A stretch of 64,000 nt of DNA from Bolinopsis microptera. Lineage: Eukaryota; Ctenophora; Tentaculata; Lobata; Bolinopsidae. Where the stretch lies: NCBI RefSeq assembly GCF_026151205.1, contig NC_087073.1:20412658-20476657 (forward strand). The letters are read 5' to 3'. The position numbers and the translations under genes were made by a program. The notes under the pieces were generated by a model. The model ran no database searches and was not told the origin of the DNA. It saw nothing but the letters and a program-made list of their open reading frames with translations. Positions 1-11,569 of the stretch are shown here, in pieces. Every line of letters starts with the position of its first letter. The first letter of the stretch is position 1.

Positions 1-484
1 TGAGTCTTGTTGCTAAGGCTAGTGCCCGTTCTGATGAGTCATTCAGAGGAGTTAGTTTCTGAAGTAAACTACGTGATTTGCTGTAAGAAGGGGTAGATAT
101 CCAATCCTCAGCATCCAAGAATGTGTGTGGAACTTCAAGTAGGCTGAATATCAAGGTTGAACGAGGACCGACGAAATCAATCAGGGAAGATTCCTTAGCG
201 AGGGCTGGAAGAGTCAGTTTTCTGATTTCAGGGAGGACTGATGGAAGTTGACCAATCTTCTTTGCGATCAGGTTCCTCGTCTCCAAAGGTAAGGATTCGT
301 CAAACACAGCCAGAGGGACGAGATCTTCAGTTAGGTACCAAGTGTGCCTGTTGATAACACTAGCTGTGGAACAGGATACCTTCTTGTTCACCTTCGAGAA
401 CTTCTGGATTCTCCTGTGCAGCTTGAGGTCGTTGGAAGCAGCAAAGAAGAGTGATCCAGAGGTGAACCATGCTTCCAGCCCTGG
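1..484 (-). pseudogene. C-terminal half of a transposase-like protein
   Basis: The minus strand is open without a stop from about 484 to the window edge. It encodes a segment with the landmarks EAWFTSGSLFF, then HTWYLTEDLVPLAVFD, then LIFSLLEVPHTFL. This order (AWF...WYLTEELV..LALFD) is familiar to me from uncharacterised, high-copy, transposon-like proteins of cnidarians and arthropods that carry FDTT-SNTG further upstream. The upstream half is not continuous here: the neighbouring sequence carries it on the other strand (next entry). The gene is therefore broken by an inversion at about 475 and cut off by the window edge. Family recognition is from memory; no function is assigned beyond transposon-associated. 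Confidence 0.6.
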
Positions 485-615
485 ACGAGTGGGAGTTGAC
501 GGATAAGATCATAGCTTGTGGTTTCGATACCACATCCTCCAATACCGGGATACGAAATGGGAGCTGTGTCCTTCTTCAGCAACTCCTTTCCCGTCAACTC
601 CTCGTTGTATCCTCG
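469..615 (+). pseudogene. Upstream core of the same transposase-like family
   Basis: The plus strand encodes ...WELTDKIIACGFDTTSSNTG followed by a G-x-CVLLQQLLSRQLL stretch, the central motif of the transposon-like family whose C-terminal part lies at 1-484 on the opposite strand. An in-frame stop sits just upstream of 469, and similarity fades after about 612. It is a short remnant in head-to-head orientation with its own C-terminal half. Either a local inversion or two nested copies would explain it. Confidence 0.55.
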
Positions 616-927
616 TTAGTCGTTAGTCTCGAAGAAATCATCAGACCTTATTAAAAGTGATCGGTTACCCTGTCAGTGACGAGCTATGAAGGAATTATTG
701 GACCTCATCGATGCTGATCCTATCAGTGACGAGTTATGAAGAAATAAGAACCTCATTTAAATCATAGTTTGACGAAAATATTCCTCTGGCAACGAAGATT
801 AGACAGCTTGCTTGCGAAGGCATCCGAAAGCCAGGGTACCTAGATTATAACCTGCTGACTTCTTTTAACGATTTTAAAGGATCAGGTCCACTTTTACAGG
901 CAAAATCCATATGATTGTTGTTTTAAG
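616..927. other. Short intergenic stretch, degraded
   Basis: Contains a duplicated motif (tcagtgacgagytatgaag at about 676 and 724) and no coding signal that I can support. It is probably more decayed transposon sequence. Confidence 0.3.
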
Positions 928-1184
928 GATGAAGGAATGTGTTTAGAGCTCTGAAACTGTGATACTCAAATAGTAATGGTAGAAAAAGGTTAACTTTAGT
1001 CGAAGTCTCATGTCTCTACGACCTTTAGTTTTGGCGCAACAAATCTCGCGGCGGAGGCGCGAGACGCGAGATCCGGTGCGCCTAAACCAAGCGCCGTGGA
1101 GACTTGAGACTTTGACTAAAGTTAACCTTTTTCTACCATTACTATTAGACCCCAAACTGTTGGAGCACTAAAAGCACTCCTTCA
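928..1184. mobile_element. Foldback (long inverted repeat) element
   Basis: The two arms are imperfect reverse complements. The left arm around 967-1012 (tagtaatggtagaaaaaggt, then taactttagtcgaagtctca) is mirrored at about 1105-1148. The pairing continues outward to gaaggaatg (about 931) against cattccttc-like sequence near 1180. The central ~90 bases are GC-rich, unlike the surroundings. The structure is that of a non-autonomous foldback/MITE element. I could not identify a clear target duplication, so the superfamily is open. Confidence 0.6.
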
Positions 1185-3341
1185 TGCCTAAATTGATGAT
1201 ATGAAGATTTTTACCTGTTAAAAATTGATGAAAAAAATGGGCGTGGCATGTGGGGGTGTTTCCGGTTGGAGTTGAAGCTTCAAAATTTTTTTGGTAGTTA
1301 TTTGGCCTAAGGAACAACAGATAAGCCTATCGCCGTAATTATTGGATAATATTTTTGTTTTATGAACCGGGCTAATGGCCGCTCAATTTCCCGATCCGTG
1401 ATTGAGTATTTGATCATATTCCATACCACCTGGGGACCCCAGTCTTTACTGTTTATAAGCATGCAGATATGGCGGAGTGACAGGCCGAGCGCCGCCCAGT
1501 TGATATAATTCCGTATTTAATTTGAAAATCGTGTATATTTCTATGTAACCATATGTTTATTGTTTATGCAACCTGACACGGATATGTGCAAAATAGTAAT
1601 ACTAACTCAAAATAATAAATTTACTATGCTATCAATTAGTCCTTAGCGGGATGCGTACATGGTGAAATTAACAATGTACTTGAACATTTCAGCACCGCGC
1701 GCCAACAAATGTTTAATTCAGATTTTCGCGCAAAATAACTTTGCACAGGCAGACACGTGGGCGACACCTACGGTCGCAGGCAGGCACGCAGGTACGGTCG
1801 CACGGACGAAAGCTACCATATACAAAAAAAACTCGTTCGCTAACCCTTGTCCTTGACTCTTTTGTGCCTTCGGCACTTTGAGTCATGGATCGGGAAAAAA
1901 TACGACGTTTAATCCTGGTATGCAGACATGCAGTCAAACATTGATCTGAGCTGAATTATAATACAAATATTGCTTAGACGTGGGAAGTTTATTACTTTCA
2001 CTAACTTTTCTAATCTAAACACTAGCAACATTCTACTAAGTTCTTAAATAATGGGTTGAATTGTCAGCACTTATCTTACATCGACTATTATCGCTTTCAA
2101 TAATCAACCTTCTATCTAAACAGCAAAAATTCCATGACAATATTCTCAAAGTAACCTGGTTAGCCTCGAAAAGTCTATTGAACGAGCTCTCATCTTCTTC
2201 GTAAAAGCAACGGGATTTGTAATGTTAAGGCTTTTTCTCACTGTAAAGGTAGATATAACAAATTTGACATAACAAAACAGAGGGGGCCAATCAAAGAAAC
2301 GGATTATACCGGTAACACGTACATTAGTACCCACGATAAGCTGAAACTTGATGCCCATTACGATGGGAAACTCCTTTATTGGCAGAGCGGATGGTAGTCT
2401 AAGATTTAAGGTATACAATTGTTGGCTAGACCACCACTGTAAAACTGACACCTCTCATGTTACAAAGAGTGGTGGAATGTTGTTCTTGAGGAAGCATTAG
2501 AGAACGGCTGGGAATGTTGTTGCTTGCATGCTTGACGTGAAGGTGTGATTGTAATCTAATTATTGATAACAACCCTGATTATCCTAATTATCCTAATTAT
2601 CATGATTATTGCTCGACCATCTCCTTTCAAATGTTTGTAAGGTAACCGGGTAATTTAGCGTGCCAATATTATCGGGTGCATTGCTTAATAAAAATAACAG
2701 CTGTAAACTTAGGATAAGCTATCTCTAGTACGTGAAATTTCTTAGACGTAAACAAAGCAAGGGTAAGATTAAGATAAAAATAAACTTCACAAGTTCTCTT
2801 AAAGACTGGCTCATAAAATATCGCAAAATATAAAATAAAAAACACCGTGCTAAGCAGCCAAGATAAAATAAATATTCCAGCGAATAAAAAAGAATTCCTA
2901 AAGTTCTCATCAGAGTGCCAACTACATACTACCGTAAACTAGACGTCCCAGTAAGTGGCTATTAAACTTAACTAACCTGCTCCAACACTAGAAGCACGAT
3001 TATTAAACAAGAATGATGTAACTGCTCCTCCTCAGCCTGGCTCTGGCTCATGCTGTTGTATGACATGCTCTTGATATGCAACGACAGTGCTGTATTATGT
3101 GATCAGTGCGTATTAAACGTCTTGTCATTATTATCAGATATGATTTGAAGATTAGTTGAAAACACTGCATGATGCATTTCACCCCACCCCAAAAAGCGTG
3201 TTGTCATTCTGAAAACTCATTCTGTCTGTCAAGGTAGATATATTGCCAATTAAACGACAGTGGACACAACTAGCTGTTTTATCTGGTTCCAAGTCAGAGA
3301 ATTTGCCGTGATCTCACATAACGAGCGGTTATGGTACCGGC
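1185..3341. other. Intergenic, no gene seen
   Basis: No convincing exon on either strand. A small hairpin lies at about 1856-1886 (tgactcttttgtgcc, loop ttc, then the complement). The short open frames here have no recognisable product, splice context or coding-like composition. Confidence 0.4.
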
Positions 3342-3429
3342 TATGGGAGTAGTTAATGTTATGGGGGTGGTTAATGTTATGGGAGTGGTTAATGTTATGA
3401 GAGTAGTTAATATTATGGGAGTAGCTATG
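3342..3429. repeat. 18-bp tandem repeat, about 4-5 copies
   Basis: Imperfect repeats of the unit ggagtagttaatgttatg, with G/A variants between copies. Confidence 0.8.
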
Positions 3430-4921
3430 CCAAATATTTCACATATTGTAAAAAAAGGGTATTAGGAAAGCAAAAAAAAAAACACATTTTATGGTAGGTA
3501 TAATCTTAAGAAAGCGGCGAATTCTGTTTAAAAACAACAGCAGTTCGTAGGAGTCTAGCATAAGTTAAACTATAGGCGTCTTAACTGTTGAACCGTTGAA
3601 CTGTTGAACCTCTAAATGCTCTAAATAATGCCGACAGTAAACATTGTATTATTTATACTGTAATAGCCTTTCTATCAGACAAGGGAAGCAGGCGACGCGA
3701 CGGTGGAAGGAAGTATTTAAGTATAATATTGATTTATTGGGTATCCAGGGATTTGATTGCTTTATGTGCCTGGAAACGGAAAGTTATGAGGAAATAGGAA
3801 ACTGCTGGTGAATAGAACTTCTTGGCTGATTGGTTCTCGTGTTTTTTCAAGCAAGGCGTGCTGACCACCAGCTATGCTTGTCGCTTGAACACCTCTATTT
3901 TAACACAGCGGCTCATAAGGCTAAGTGGTTAATATTATTAGTAATAAGTAATAATCACATATTTTAGTGGCTTATACCTGCTGATACTCAATATCTCTCA
4001 AATACTGTTCGATTTCTGAGAGGACTTAGAACGAGATATAGTATGTGAGCTCATGTTATCATTTAATTAGTCATATTTTAAGAGGTGTTTTTTTTCTGCG
4101 TTTTTATACGTTTTACTTTTTAACTGTCTAATATTATGATTATGAGTGTTAACTTAAAATAGTTTTCTGGTGGTTCATTACGCTTTCATTATTATATTGT
4201 TATATTTTTCCATCATAACACATATTTAATTACATATTATTATTATCATAATGTGACACTACGTTATGATATTGTGTCAAATTTTAAATATTTATCTCAA
4301 TGGGATCAATATTATGTAAGTTAGTGATATATTATTATATTACCATATTGCTAAATGATATTTATACCATTGGTAATATTAAGTACTTTACAAGTGGACG
4401 AATTTAGCATATGATTAAGTTTTTATTGTTTACAATATTATGTGACCAGTTCTCTTATAACTAACGTTGTGAAGATGATAAAGTTTTTCAATGTTACATT
4501 TTCATTCATTCGCAATTTGACTTAATGATGAAGTTGTTATTATACTGATGATGATGTAAAGATAAAAAACGTTGTGCAAGTTTCGAATCTTGCTGTTCTT
4601 TCCGGTCTAGACCTTTACACGCTCGGGATCCAGACTCTAGATCACACGTTTAATTGGTTCCCCTAAACACTGTATCCAACCGTATCCTGGGTAAAATGCT
4701 GTCCAGCTGTATTTAACAGTACAAGTCGTGTCTGTGTATACTAACTGTATTTACTACACATTCTACAGCACATTCTCCTGCAATGAATATAATTCTCGTG
4801 AAATAAAGCGGGCTGCTTTATCTACTCAGAGTGCTTTTTAATCAATTCTCTCTCCTGCTGTAGGTTTGTATGATGTCTATCAGATAGTACTACTCTCCCT
4901 AATGTAGCATGTTTCCTGTGA
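3430..4921. other. AT-rich upstream region of the Mint gene
   Basis: A strongly AT-rich tract at 4030-4560 without open frames, then more balanced sequence. It would contain the promoter if the candidate exon at 4922 is the true first exon, but no TATA box or other element can be assigned with confidence. Confidence 0.3.
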
Positions 4922-5931
4922 ATGATGAAAAGTGAGGGTGTTCATTTTCCCGTCGAGACAATCAGATCAGCACTAAGCAAGTTTAATAAGAAGAATGACA
5001 ACAGCGACTCCAGCAAAAAGGTTATTTTTGTGCCAGTCTAGGGCAGGTCGTTTATTAATATCTCACAATACTTGCTTACAAATCTTGCTGCCAGCTTAGC
5101 AGCCAACCTTGAGGATAATAATAATAACCTCACTCACTCAGTTCACTAACTTATAATTATAATTAACAACACACTACTAACACCACTCAGGTAGCCCTGT
5201 TATCACACGATGACTCAGCTGACTCGGGAGATGAGTCCTACTGTGAAAAGAAGAACCTGCTGCTCCGTGACGTCACTCTTGGAGACTTGTCAGATAAGGA
5301 AGTGAGGCCGTGTTATCAGGAGGACACTGATAGTGATGTTTCTGATGATATCTTCAATGAGCGGGTTAGATACATTCTTTATCATGAATAGTGACATGGC
5401 ACTTTGCCAAGTTTCTGTTCATTTTGGGATTATGAGTTCTTTGCTACCTGGAATATTCCCACGCATTGGAATTTCCCCCCGTCTTATTGCCGTTTAATCC
5501 AAAACACTAGACACTTAATGAGTTAATGGTAAAAATGCTTTGATCTTTTAAGAGTTACTAAACTTGATTGATAAATTTCGGGGGAAAATAGCAAAGAACA
5601 CTTAATGCTTTAATAGTAAAAATGCGTTGATTTTTTAAGTGGTTACTAAACTTGATTGATAACTTTCGGGGGAAAATAGCGAAGAATTTAAATAAATTAA
5701 ATCTGCAAATACAAGCTGGTAGAAATCGTTTAGCGTAAGTATTTTTCTCAGTATCATACTGTTAACTTGAGGAGGCCGGAGTTTTTTACCTTGTTCCTTG
5801 TGCGTCACAGATACCGGTTAGTTAGGCCACATACCATATTCTTATTTCACTCCAGCCCTGATGATATCTTGTTACAGGACAATGTTACCGCCCTGAGGGA
5901 CTACTGCAAGACAGCTACAGATATATCACAC
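4922..5931 (+). CDS. Candidate N-terminal exons of the Mint gene (or a separate small gene)
   Basis: Three putative exons, all phase 0. Exon 4922-5020 (33 codons) starts MMKSEGVHFPVETIRSAL and ends at AAG|GTTATT, a weak donor. Exon 5191-5364 (58 codons) follows a CACTCAG acceptor and is acidic and serine-rich (LLSHDDSADSGDESY, then QEDTDSDVSDDIF); it ends CGG|GTTAGA. Exon 5878-5931 (18 codons) follows GTTACAG, reads DNVTALRDYCKTATDISH and ends at a perfect GTAAGT. I see no known domain. The acidic, low-complexity style is typical of Mint N-termini, and phase 0 fits the downstream exons, so these may be the start of the same transcript. The link is inference; transcript evidence would settle it. 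Confidence 0.45.
5508..5690. repeat. Tandem duplication of a ~90-bp block
   Basis: Two adjacent copies share cacttaatg...taaaaatgc, gttactaaacttgattgata and ttcgggggaaaatagc, with a few substitutions. Confidence 0.8.
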
Positions 5932-6164
5932 GTAAGTCCGCACCGGTTCCATACTTCCATACATCATGTCATGTTGTATTACTTATTAGAACAGAATATG
6001 TAAGTTCACTTTACTGTCACATGTAATTTTTGAAGATCATTTCTGAGAATCGCAAGTTGCTCTTTCATAAATTAATCCACAGATGTTTAAACTGTGTCAA
6101 TGTTTCGTTAACAACCTGCTGAACCAGAGTGTTTAATGTTGACTGTCTCGGGCTCTGATACTAC

Positions 6165-6440
6165 CGGTATCTGAGAGCCAGTATCTGAGAGCCAGTATCT
6201 GAGAGCCAGTATCTGAGAGCCAGTATCTAAGAGCCGGTATCTGAGAGCCAGTATCTGAGAGCCAGTATCTGAGAGCCAGTATCTAAGAGCCAGTATCTGA
6301 GAGCCAGTATCTAAGAGCCGTTATCTGAGAGCCAGTATCTGAGAGCCAGTATCTGAGAGCCGGTATCTGAGAGCCAGTATCTGAGAGCCAGTATCTGAGA
6401 GCCAGTATCTGAGAGCCAGTATCTGAGAGCCGGTATCCAG
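6165..6440. repeat. 14-bp minisatellite, about 20 copies
   Basis: Unit agtatctgagagcc, with ggtatct and tctaaga variants interspersed. It lies in a candidate intron of the Mint gene. Confidence 0.95.
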
Positions 6441-7018
6441 CTCTCTATGCACATGGTACTTACCATGTAGTGTGTATTATACTGCTCAGCTACAACTTAT
6501 ATGCATATTAGAATTTGTATTCTTCTCGCAATCAAGCTTAGCGTATTATACAGACTCTCAGCCAGGAGTCCTCATTATGATTATGTTTACTGTCATTTAC
6601 TTGAGCTCTCTTTTCTCCTGGTAAGCTTGTTACATGTAGTTATGATACATGTTCTATACAGACTTGCGCTTTCCTCGAGCCCTACTGTATCAAAATTACC
6701 TATTAAAACTGGATTGTACTTGCGTCATGCTGGCCCAGTTTTGGAGCACTAGTTTTATCCGCTTTTTGTTTGTAGTGTCGCCGTTGTTCGATAAGTAGAC
6801 TGGTCACGCCATCAAGCAGGAAAAACTGCCAATACACGTTTGTTTACATTTTCAGCTCTCGACTGAAAACATTTCACTGTGTGGAGATATACAAGTGTGT
6901 ACTCTCTCTCTCTCTCTGTATTTATTGATAGCCTACTTTAAGTTATGAGGCAGTTGTTTGTTTCGTGATTCTTGGTGACGTGGCTACTTTATTGGCTATT
7001 CGAGGAGGACACTTTTAA

Positions 7019-10000
7019 ATGAACGAGGAGGATTTTAATGAGGAAATCGCAGCGCTCCTCCCTCGAGAACTCGATACTTATTCGGTAAGAATAGATCTGT
7101 ACGATCTGCCAATATTTGAATATTGGATTTTGATCTGGATCTGGCACACGGCCAGCATGTGTGCTCTAATTTATAGCATCCTCTCACTTTAGCTTTTTTG
7201 TTTGACTGAAGTGATACTTATGGGTTGAATGCGATCAAAGGCAGCATATAGGTGCGGTGGGTGCGAAATCGCATTATTGACCTAATACCGCGTTTTTTTG
7301 CACAATCGGCCGCTATTCGTTCTATCAGATTTGTGCAGTATGTGCACTTGGTACTGCTGTCAGCTACGTACATTGTACAATGTACAATGAGATAAGATTG
7401 ACATTGAAACTTCTATATACCGGGACTCTCGGGGGAAACGAAAGTGCATGGTATAGGAAAAACCCTGTATACCCTGTATACCCTGTATACCCAGTATACC
7501 CTGTATACCCTGTATACCTTGTATACTGTTTAGCATGGCTCACAATCCCTCACTCAATCTGTAGCTCTCTGAATAAGTTGAGGTACGTGATGATTACAAA
7601 TATATCTTCAACGGCCAGGTAGCGCAGTTGGTTAGCCAGCTTTGCAATCGTGAGGTTGCGGGTTCAAATCCCACTGCCTGCCTGGTCGTGGGGTGAGTGT
7701 CGTTGACATTCAGCTAAGGATCGTGAGTGGTCTATGCAGCCCCCCGGTCTACTCAGCCGAATACTCGAGAAATCGGGTGTGAGGGTTAAATGAGGAGCTG
7801 CACATTGCAGCAAAGTCTCGGGCGAAGAAAGTATGGTACACACTACCTTAACCGTCACTGGCTAAAAACAAATCCTTCGGCTTCCTGTAATTGGCTGGTT
7901 GCACTTGTGTAACAATATGGCTGTTGGAATACTCCGAAGTAAAATAAGTGTCTAGATTGTGAGATGAAGCGTTCTGAATCCAGAAAGACCCGAGAATTCA
8001 ACATTCTCAGTTTAGAGACAAGACACCCAAACAGTTGATCAGTTATAGTATGATGATGATGAAAATCTAAAATATATATATGGCTACAATGAGCATTTTA
8101 ACAACAATATTAATTTCATCCTAAAATGTGGCATGTACTAATGTTAAATCCGTTATAAGTAGAGGACGTACTTAACAAACTTCTTATCGGCCATGAAACC
8201 CGGAAAACTGTGTTGCTGTTAAAAGATAAGCAGCGTTATCACTCAGAAATCAACCCAGTTATAAACAAATTTGATAAAGGAGTGAGAGGGGGCCAAGTTT
8301 AAATTGTCTATTCATCACAATTTGATGGATCAGTTGTTACTGGTGTCTGGTGAATGGTGATACGTATCCTAGTAGTTTTAGTCGTCGATAACCCGCTATA
8401 TGATGCGGTGAAAGTGATATGGATTTCTTTACCTTTTTCTTAGTAAGTCCTGTACCGCTACTTTTGATTGCTGAACCTGTCGAGACATTGTTCGTGTCTT
8501 CTACTGATTTAGCTTGACTGTAAACTTAAACATTCTTGATCATTTATAACCATATATATTATAACAATAATTGTGGGTGGCGTCGTCTGCTTACAGTGCT
8601 CAATCGGCAAGCTGAGAGCTAGATACAAAATGAAACGACCGGTTGAGTCAGACAAATGTTTCAATCATGATACAAAATCATGATATCATCAGTGACAACT
8701 GAGGTATAGGAACTAAAATTGAAATTACAAAGCTAAATATTAACATAAACATTCACTCGTGAAACAATACTAGGGGTTAGATATATGAGTCATTAGATAA
8801 TGACTTTCATTTCATTTTGTATATTATAACAATATATAATAAGTGAATGTAATTGATTTGATGTGAACGCTGGCTAAGGCACCACGACATGGAATTGAAT
8901 ATTCTAAGCACCGTATTCATAATCTTTAGTTGGACAATACTCTGGTATAGTGGTATCATTCCACAAAGGCCACAAGATATTGATTCACATTTCACAGTCA
9001 ACAGTACCTCTTTAGACCAAATTTGCTCTTGATCTGCAGCCCGAATTACCCAAGTCAGTATACCTTAGTGCAAGAAATATAGGCGGCAAGAATATAAGGC
9101 GCTAGAAATTAAGGCGGCAAGAAATTAAGGCGATATTTTTTTCGGAAAAAATACGATTTTTGATCGCAAATTTGGTTATAGTTTTGGTCGAAATAGTGTC
9201 AATTTTATTCTTTTATCAGTCTATAAAGCATAGAAATCTGTTTAAAAATACGATATATTGGACATTGGTCACATAAAAACTAAATGGTGCATGCACATTA
9301 TATTTATAGTGATTGCTGTTCTGTCGTCTAAGTTTATAATTTTAAATTAGGTAGACATCCACTACATCAGCAAACTGCAAGTCAATTGGTATATTCATTG
9401 CATTTGACAAAATGATAGTGCACATTCTGTACGCGGCAAGGAATTTTTATGTATGTATACTACATATCATCATTAAAATTAAAAATTTCTTATGAAAAAA
9501 TCGCAAGAAAAAAAATTAAGGCGGTTAGAAATTACGGTGGTCAGATATTAAGGCGGCAAGAAATTAAGGCGATTTTGTCAGAATCGCCTTAATTTCTTGC
9601 CGCCTATATTTCTTGCACTAAGGTAATTACAAAGTAACCTGTTCTGCGTCTGACCACTGATTTGATAACTATTATCAATCCACGCAATCCATAATCAAAT
9701 AACCATCTCTCTCACCTGTACCATCAGCTGCACCACGTGTCACGTGAACAGTAAGCTAGAGCACGTGTCACGTGAACAGTAAGCCAGAGCACGTGTCACG
9801 TGAACAGTAAGCTAGAGCACGTGTCACGTGAACAGTAAGCTAGAGCACGTGTCACGTGAACAGTAAGCTAGAGCACGTGTCACGTGAACAGTAAGCTAGA
9901 GCACGTGTCACGTGAACAGTAAGCTAGAGCACGTGTCACGTGAACAGTAAGCTAGAGCACGTGTCACGTGAACAGTAAGCTAGAGCACGTGTCACGTGAA

Positions 10001-11569
10001 CAGTAAGCTAGAGCACGTGTCACGTGAACAGTAAGCTAGAGCACGTGTCACGTGAACAGTAAGCTAGAGCACGTGTCACGTGAACGGTAAGCTAGAGCAC
10101 GTGTCACGTGAACAGTAAGCTAGAGCACGTGTCACGTGAACAGAAAGAAGCCACCAGGTACTGAGATAGTCAGCCCTTGTTTTATGCAATGGAGCTCAGG
10201 CTAAATTTATTTATGTCTACCGCAGCGGTTTTCATATTTTAGTCCGTGTTGCATGAACAGGTGCGAATTCTACTTACTCTACGTAAGGATGGTGCTATCC
10301 ATTCAACATAATGTACCAGTCTTCATTGGGTATGCCTGGACTGTGCTAGTTTTAGCTCTGTAGTGCATCATCTTCAATCTTCATAACTTATGATTTAACG
10401 AGAAAAGCGACACAAAATCTCCGAAAGTTTTTTGATATCACGTGTCAATGCTTCTTGTATCAGAAATTGAGCAAAGAGCAATACATTTTGATTATATTAT
10501 TATTATATTATTACTAGATGAATAACTACTCATCACTTTAGCACTCAAATATCTATATAAAGTGTGCATTGTCGTTGTAGGATTATTCAAGACCTTGATT
10601 TTTGGCAAAATCCAAGAACTATGGGTGAAAAACTAAACGTTTAACTTTGACAAACATACTTCACTAGTAACCCTATTTCGACAGAATAATTTAGAGACAG
10701 TAGCTTTGACCTTATTTGGCAGATGTGTCATTGTGTCATGTCCAAACTTGATTCAGATTACATACAACCAACTTTACAACCTTTGCGAGATGATTTGATG
10801 ACTATCATAGTATTGTAGATGATATAACGTGATGTGTTAAGTGACAGATTGGAAGTCCCTCAGTCCCTGTCGTCATGAAACGGTATATATTATACTGGTC
10901 AGAGAGTAGATAATGCCATACATAATAATATAATCTATTATAATATATCATTATCTATAGTTAGAATCAAAGACTGCACCACACAACACGTCCCATTACT
11001 CTAGAACCTTGTGTACTGTAGTGTGTGTGACCCAATACGTGACCCAATACGTGACCCAAAACGTGACCCAATACGTGACCCAATACGTAGCCCAATACGT
11101 GACCCAATACGTGACCCAATACGTGACCCAATTATGCCTGATCCTCAGATCTTGTGATCCATGACCCAATCGCTGGTGGTATTAAATAGACTCGCAAAGC
11201 GTTACATACTGTCTACGTATCAGCTGGGGTCTCAATCACAAATAAAACAAAGAGATTTGGCTATATTAGCTGTATTAGGTCCCCCTCAGCCCTCCATGAG
11301 GCTCTTTACACGTACATGTTGTGCAAAGGTTACACTAGCGTAAACATCTTCAAACTTTCTCAGTCCCCTAGGCTAGCTTACATAATGATACGACTATTAT
11401 ATGTTATTTATGAGTTATAACAAATGAAAGATTTTATAAAATAACTACTTTATAAAATAACTACTTTAATCAGGACGTTTGTGATTCGCCTGGAGGAAGC
11501 TGTCGAGACGAGGAAGCAGAGAGGGTATCAAACAGATCGGAGACACCGGAGACACTGTCCTCAAACCAG
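7019..11569 (+). CDS. Candidate N-terminal exons of the Mint gene, second group
   Basis: Exon 7019-7084 (22 codons) begins MNEEDFNEEIAALLPRELD. It has an in-frame stop immediately upstream (TAA ATG), which makes this ATG a plausible alternative start, and it ends at TCG|GTAAGA. Exon 11474-11569 (32 codons) follows TTTAATCAG and reads DVCDSPGGSCRDEEAERV, then ...ETLSSNQ, ending CAG|GTCAGT. Both are phase 0 and join in frame to the PTB exon at 20574. The composition is acidic and probably disordered. If internal, exon 7019 could instead use the AG at 7026-7027. The second exon's last ~30 bases plus its donor are multiplied into the adjacent minisatellite. No known domain; assignment to this gene rests on phase, strand and position. 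Confidence 0.5.
7463..7527. repeat. 10-bp tandem repeat
   Basis: About six copies of ctgtataccc with single changes. Confidence 0.9.
7611..7867 (+). mobile_element. tRNA-derived SINE
   Basis: The 5' ~73 bases resemble a tRNA. The A box is TAGCGCAGTTGG at 7620-7631 and the B box GGTTCAAATCC at 7661-7671, about 30 bases apart as in RNA polymerase III promoters. A ~180-base tRNA-unrelated body follows, running to about actggctaaaaac. The cloverleaf is not complete (the acceptor arm does not close cleanly), so this is a SINE rather than a tRNA gene. No target duplication was identified. Confidence 0.75.
7868..9062. other. Intronic/intergenic DNA, nothing recognised
   Basis: No supportable exon, repeat array or RNA gene; the base composition is ordinary. 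Confidence 0.35.
9063..9623. mobile_element. 561-bp MITE with TA target duplication
   Basis: Near-perfect terminal inverted repeats of about 38 bp begin ccttagtgcaagaaatatag at both ends and are flanked by TA on each side (9061-9062 and 9624-9625). Subterminal blocks repeat the motif ggcggcaagaaattaaggcg several times in both arms. There is no coding capacity. The TA duplication suggests a Tc1/mariner-related mobiliser, although the tip sequence is not one I recognise. Confidence 0.8.
9731..10143. repeat. 28-bp minisatellite of paired E-boxes, about 15 copies
   Basis: Each unit carries CACGTGTCACGTG, that is two CACGTG E-box palindromes, followed by aacagtaagctagag. Copies are nearly identical (single changes such as gccagag and aacggt). 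CACGTG is the core site for Myc/Max, USF and related bHLH factors in animals, so the array holds about 30 potential sites. It lies in a long intron of the Mint gene if that gene starts upstream. Confidence 0.95.
10144..11026. other. Intronic DNA, nothing recognised
   Basis: No exon or element supported; short AT-rich runs near 10500 and 10920. Confidence 0.35.
11027..11133. repeat. 12-bp tandem repeat, about 9 copies
   Basis: Unit gtgacccaatac, with single-base variants. Confidence 0.95.

Noticed and set aside
7611..7684. Functional tRNA gene
   Set aside because: A and B boxes are present but the acceptor arm does not pair well and a SINE body follows.
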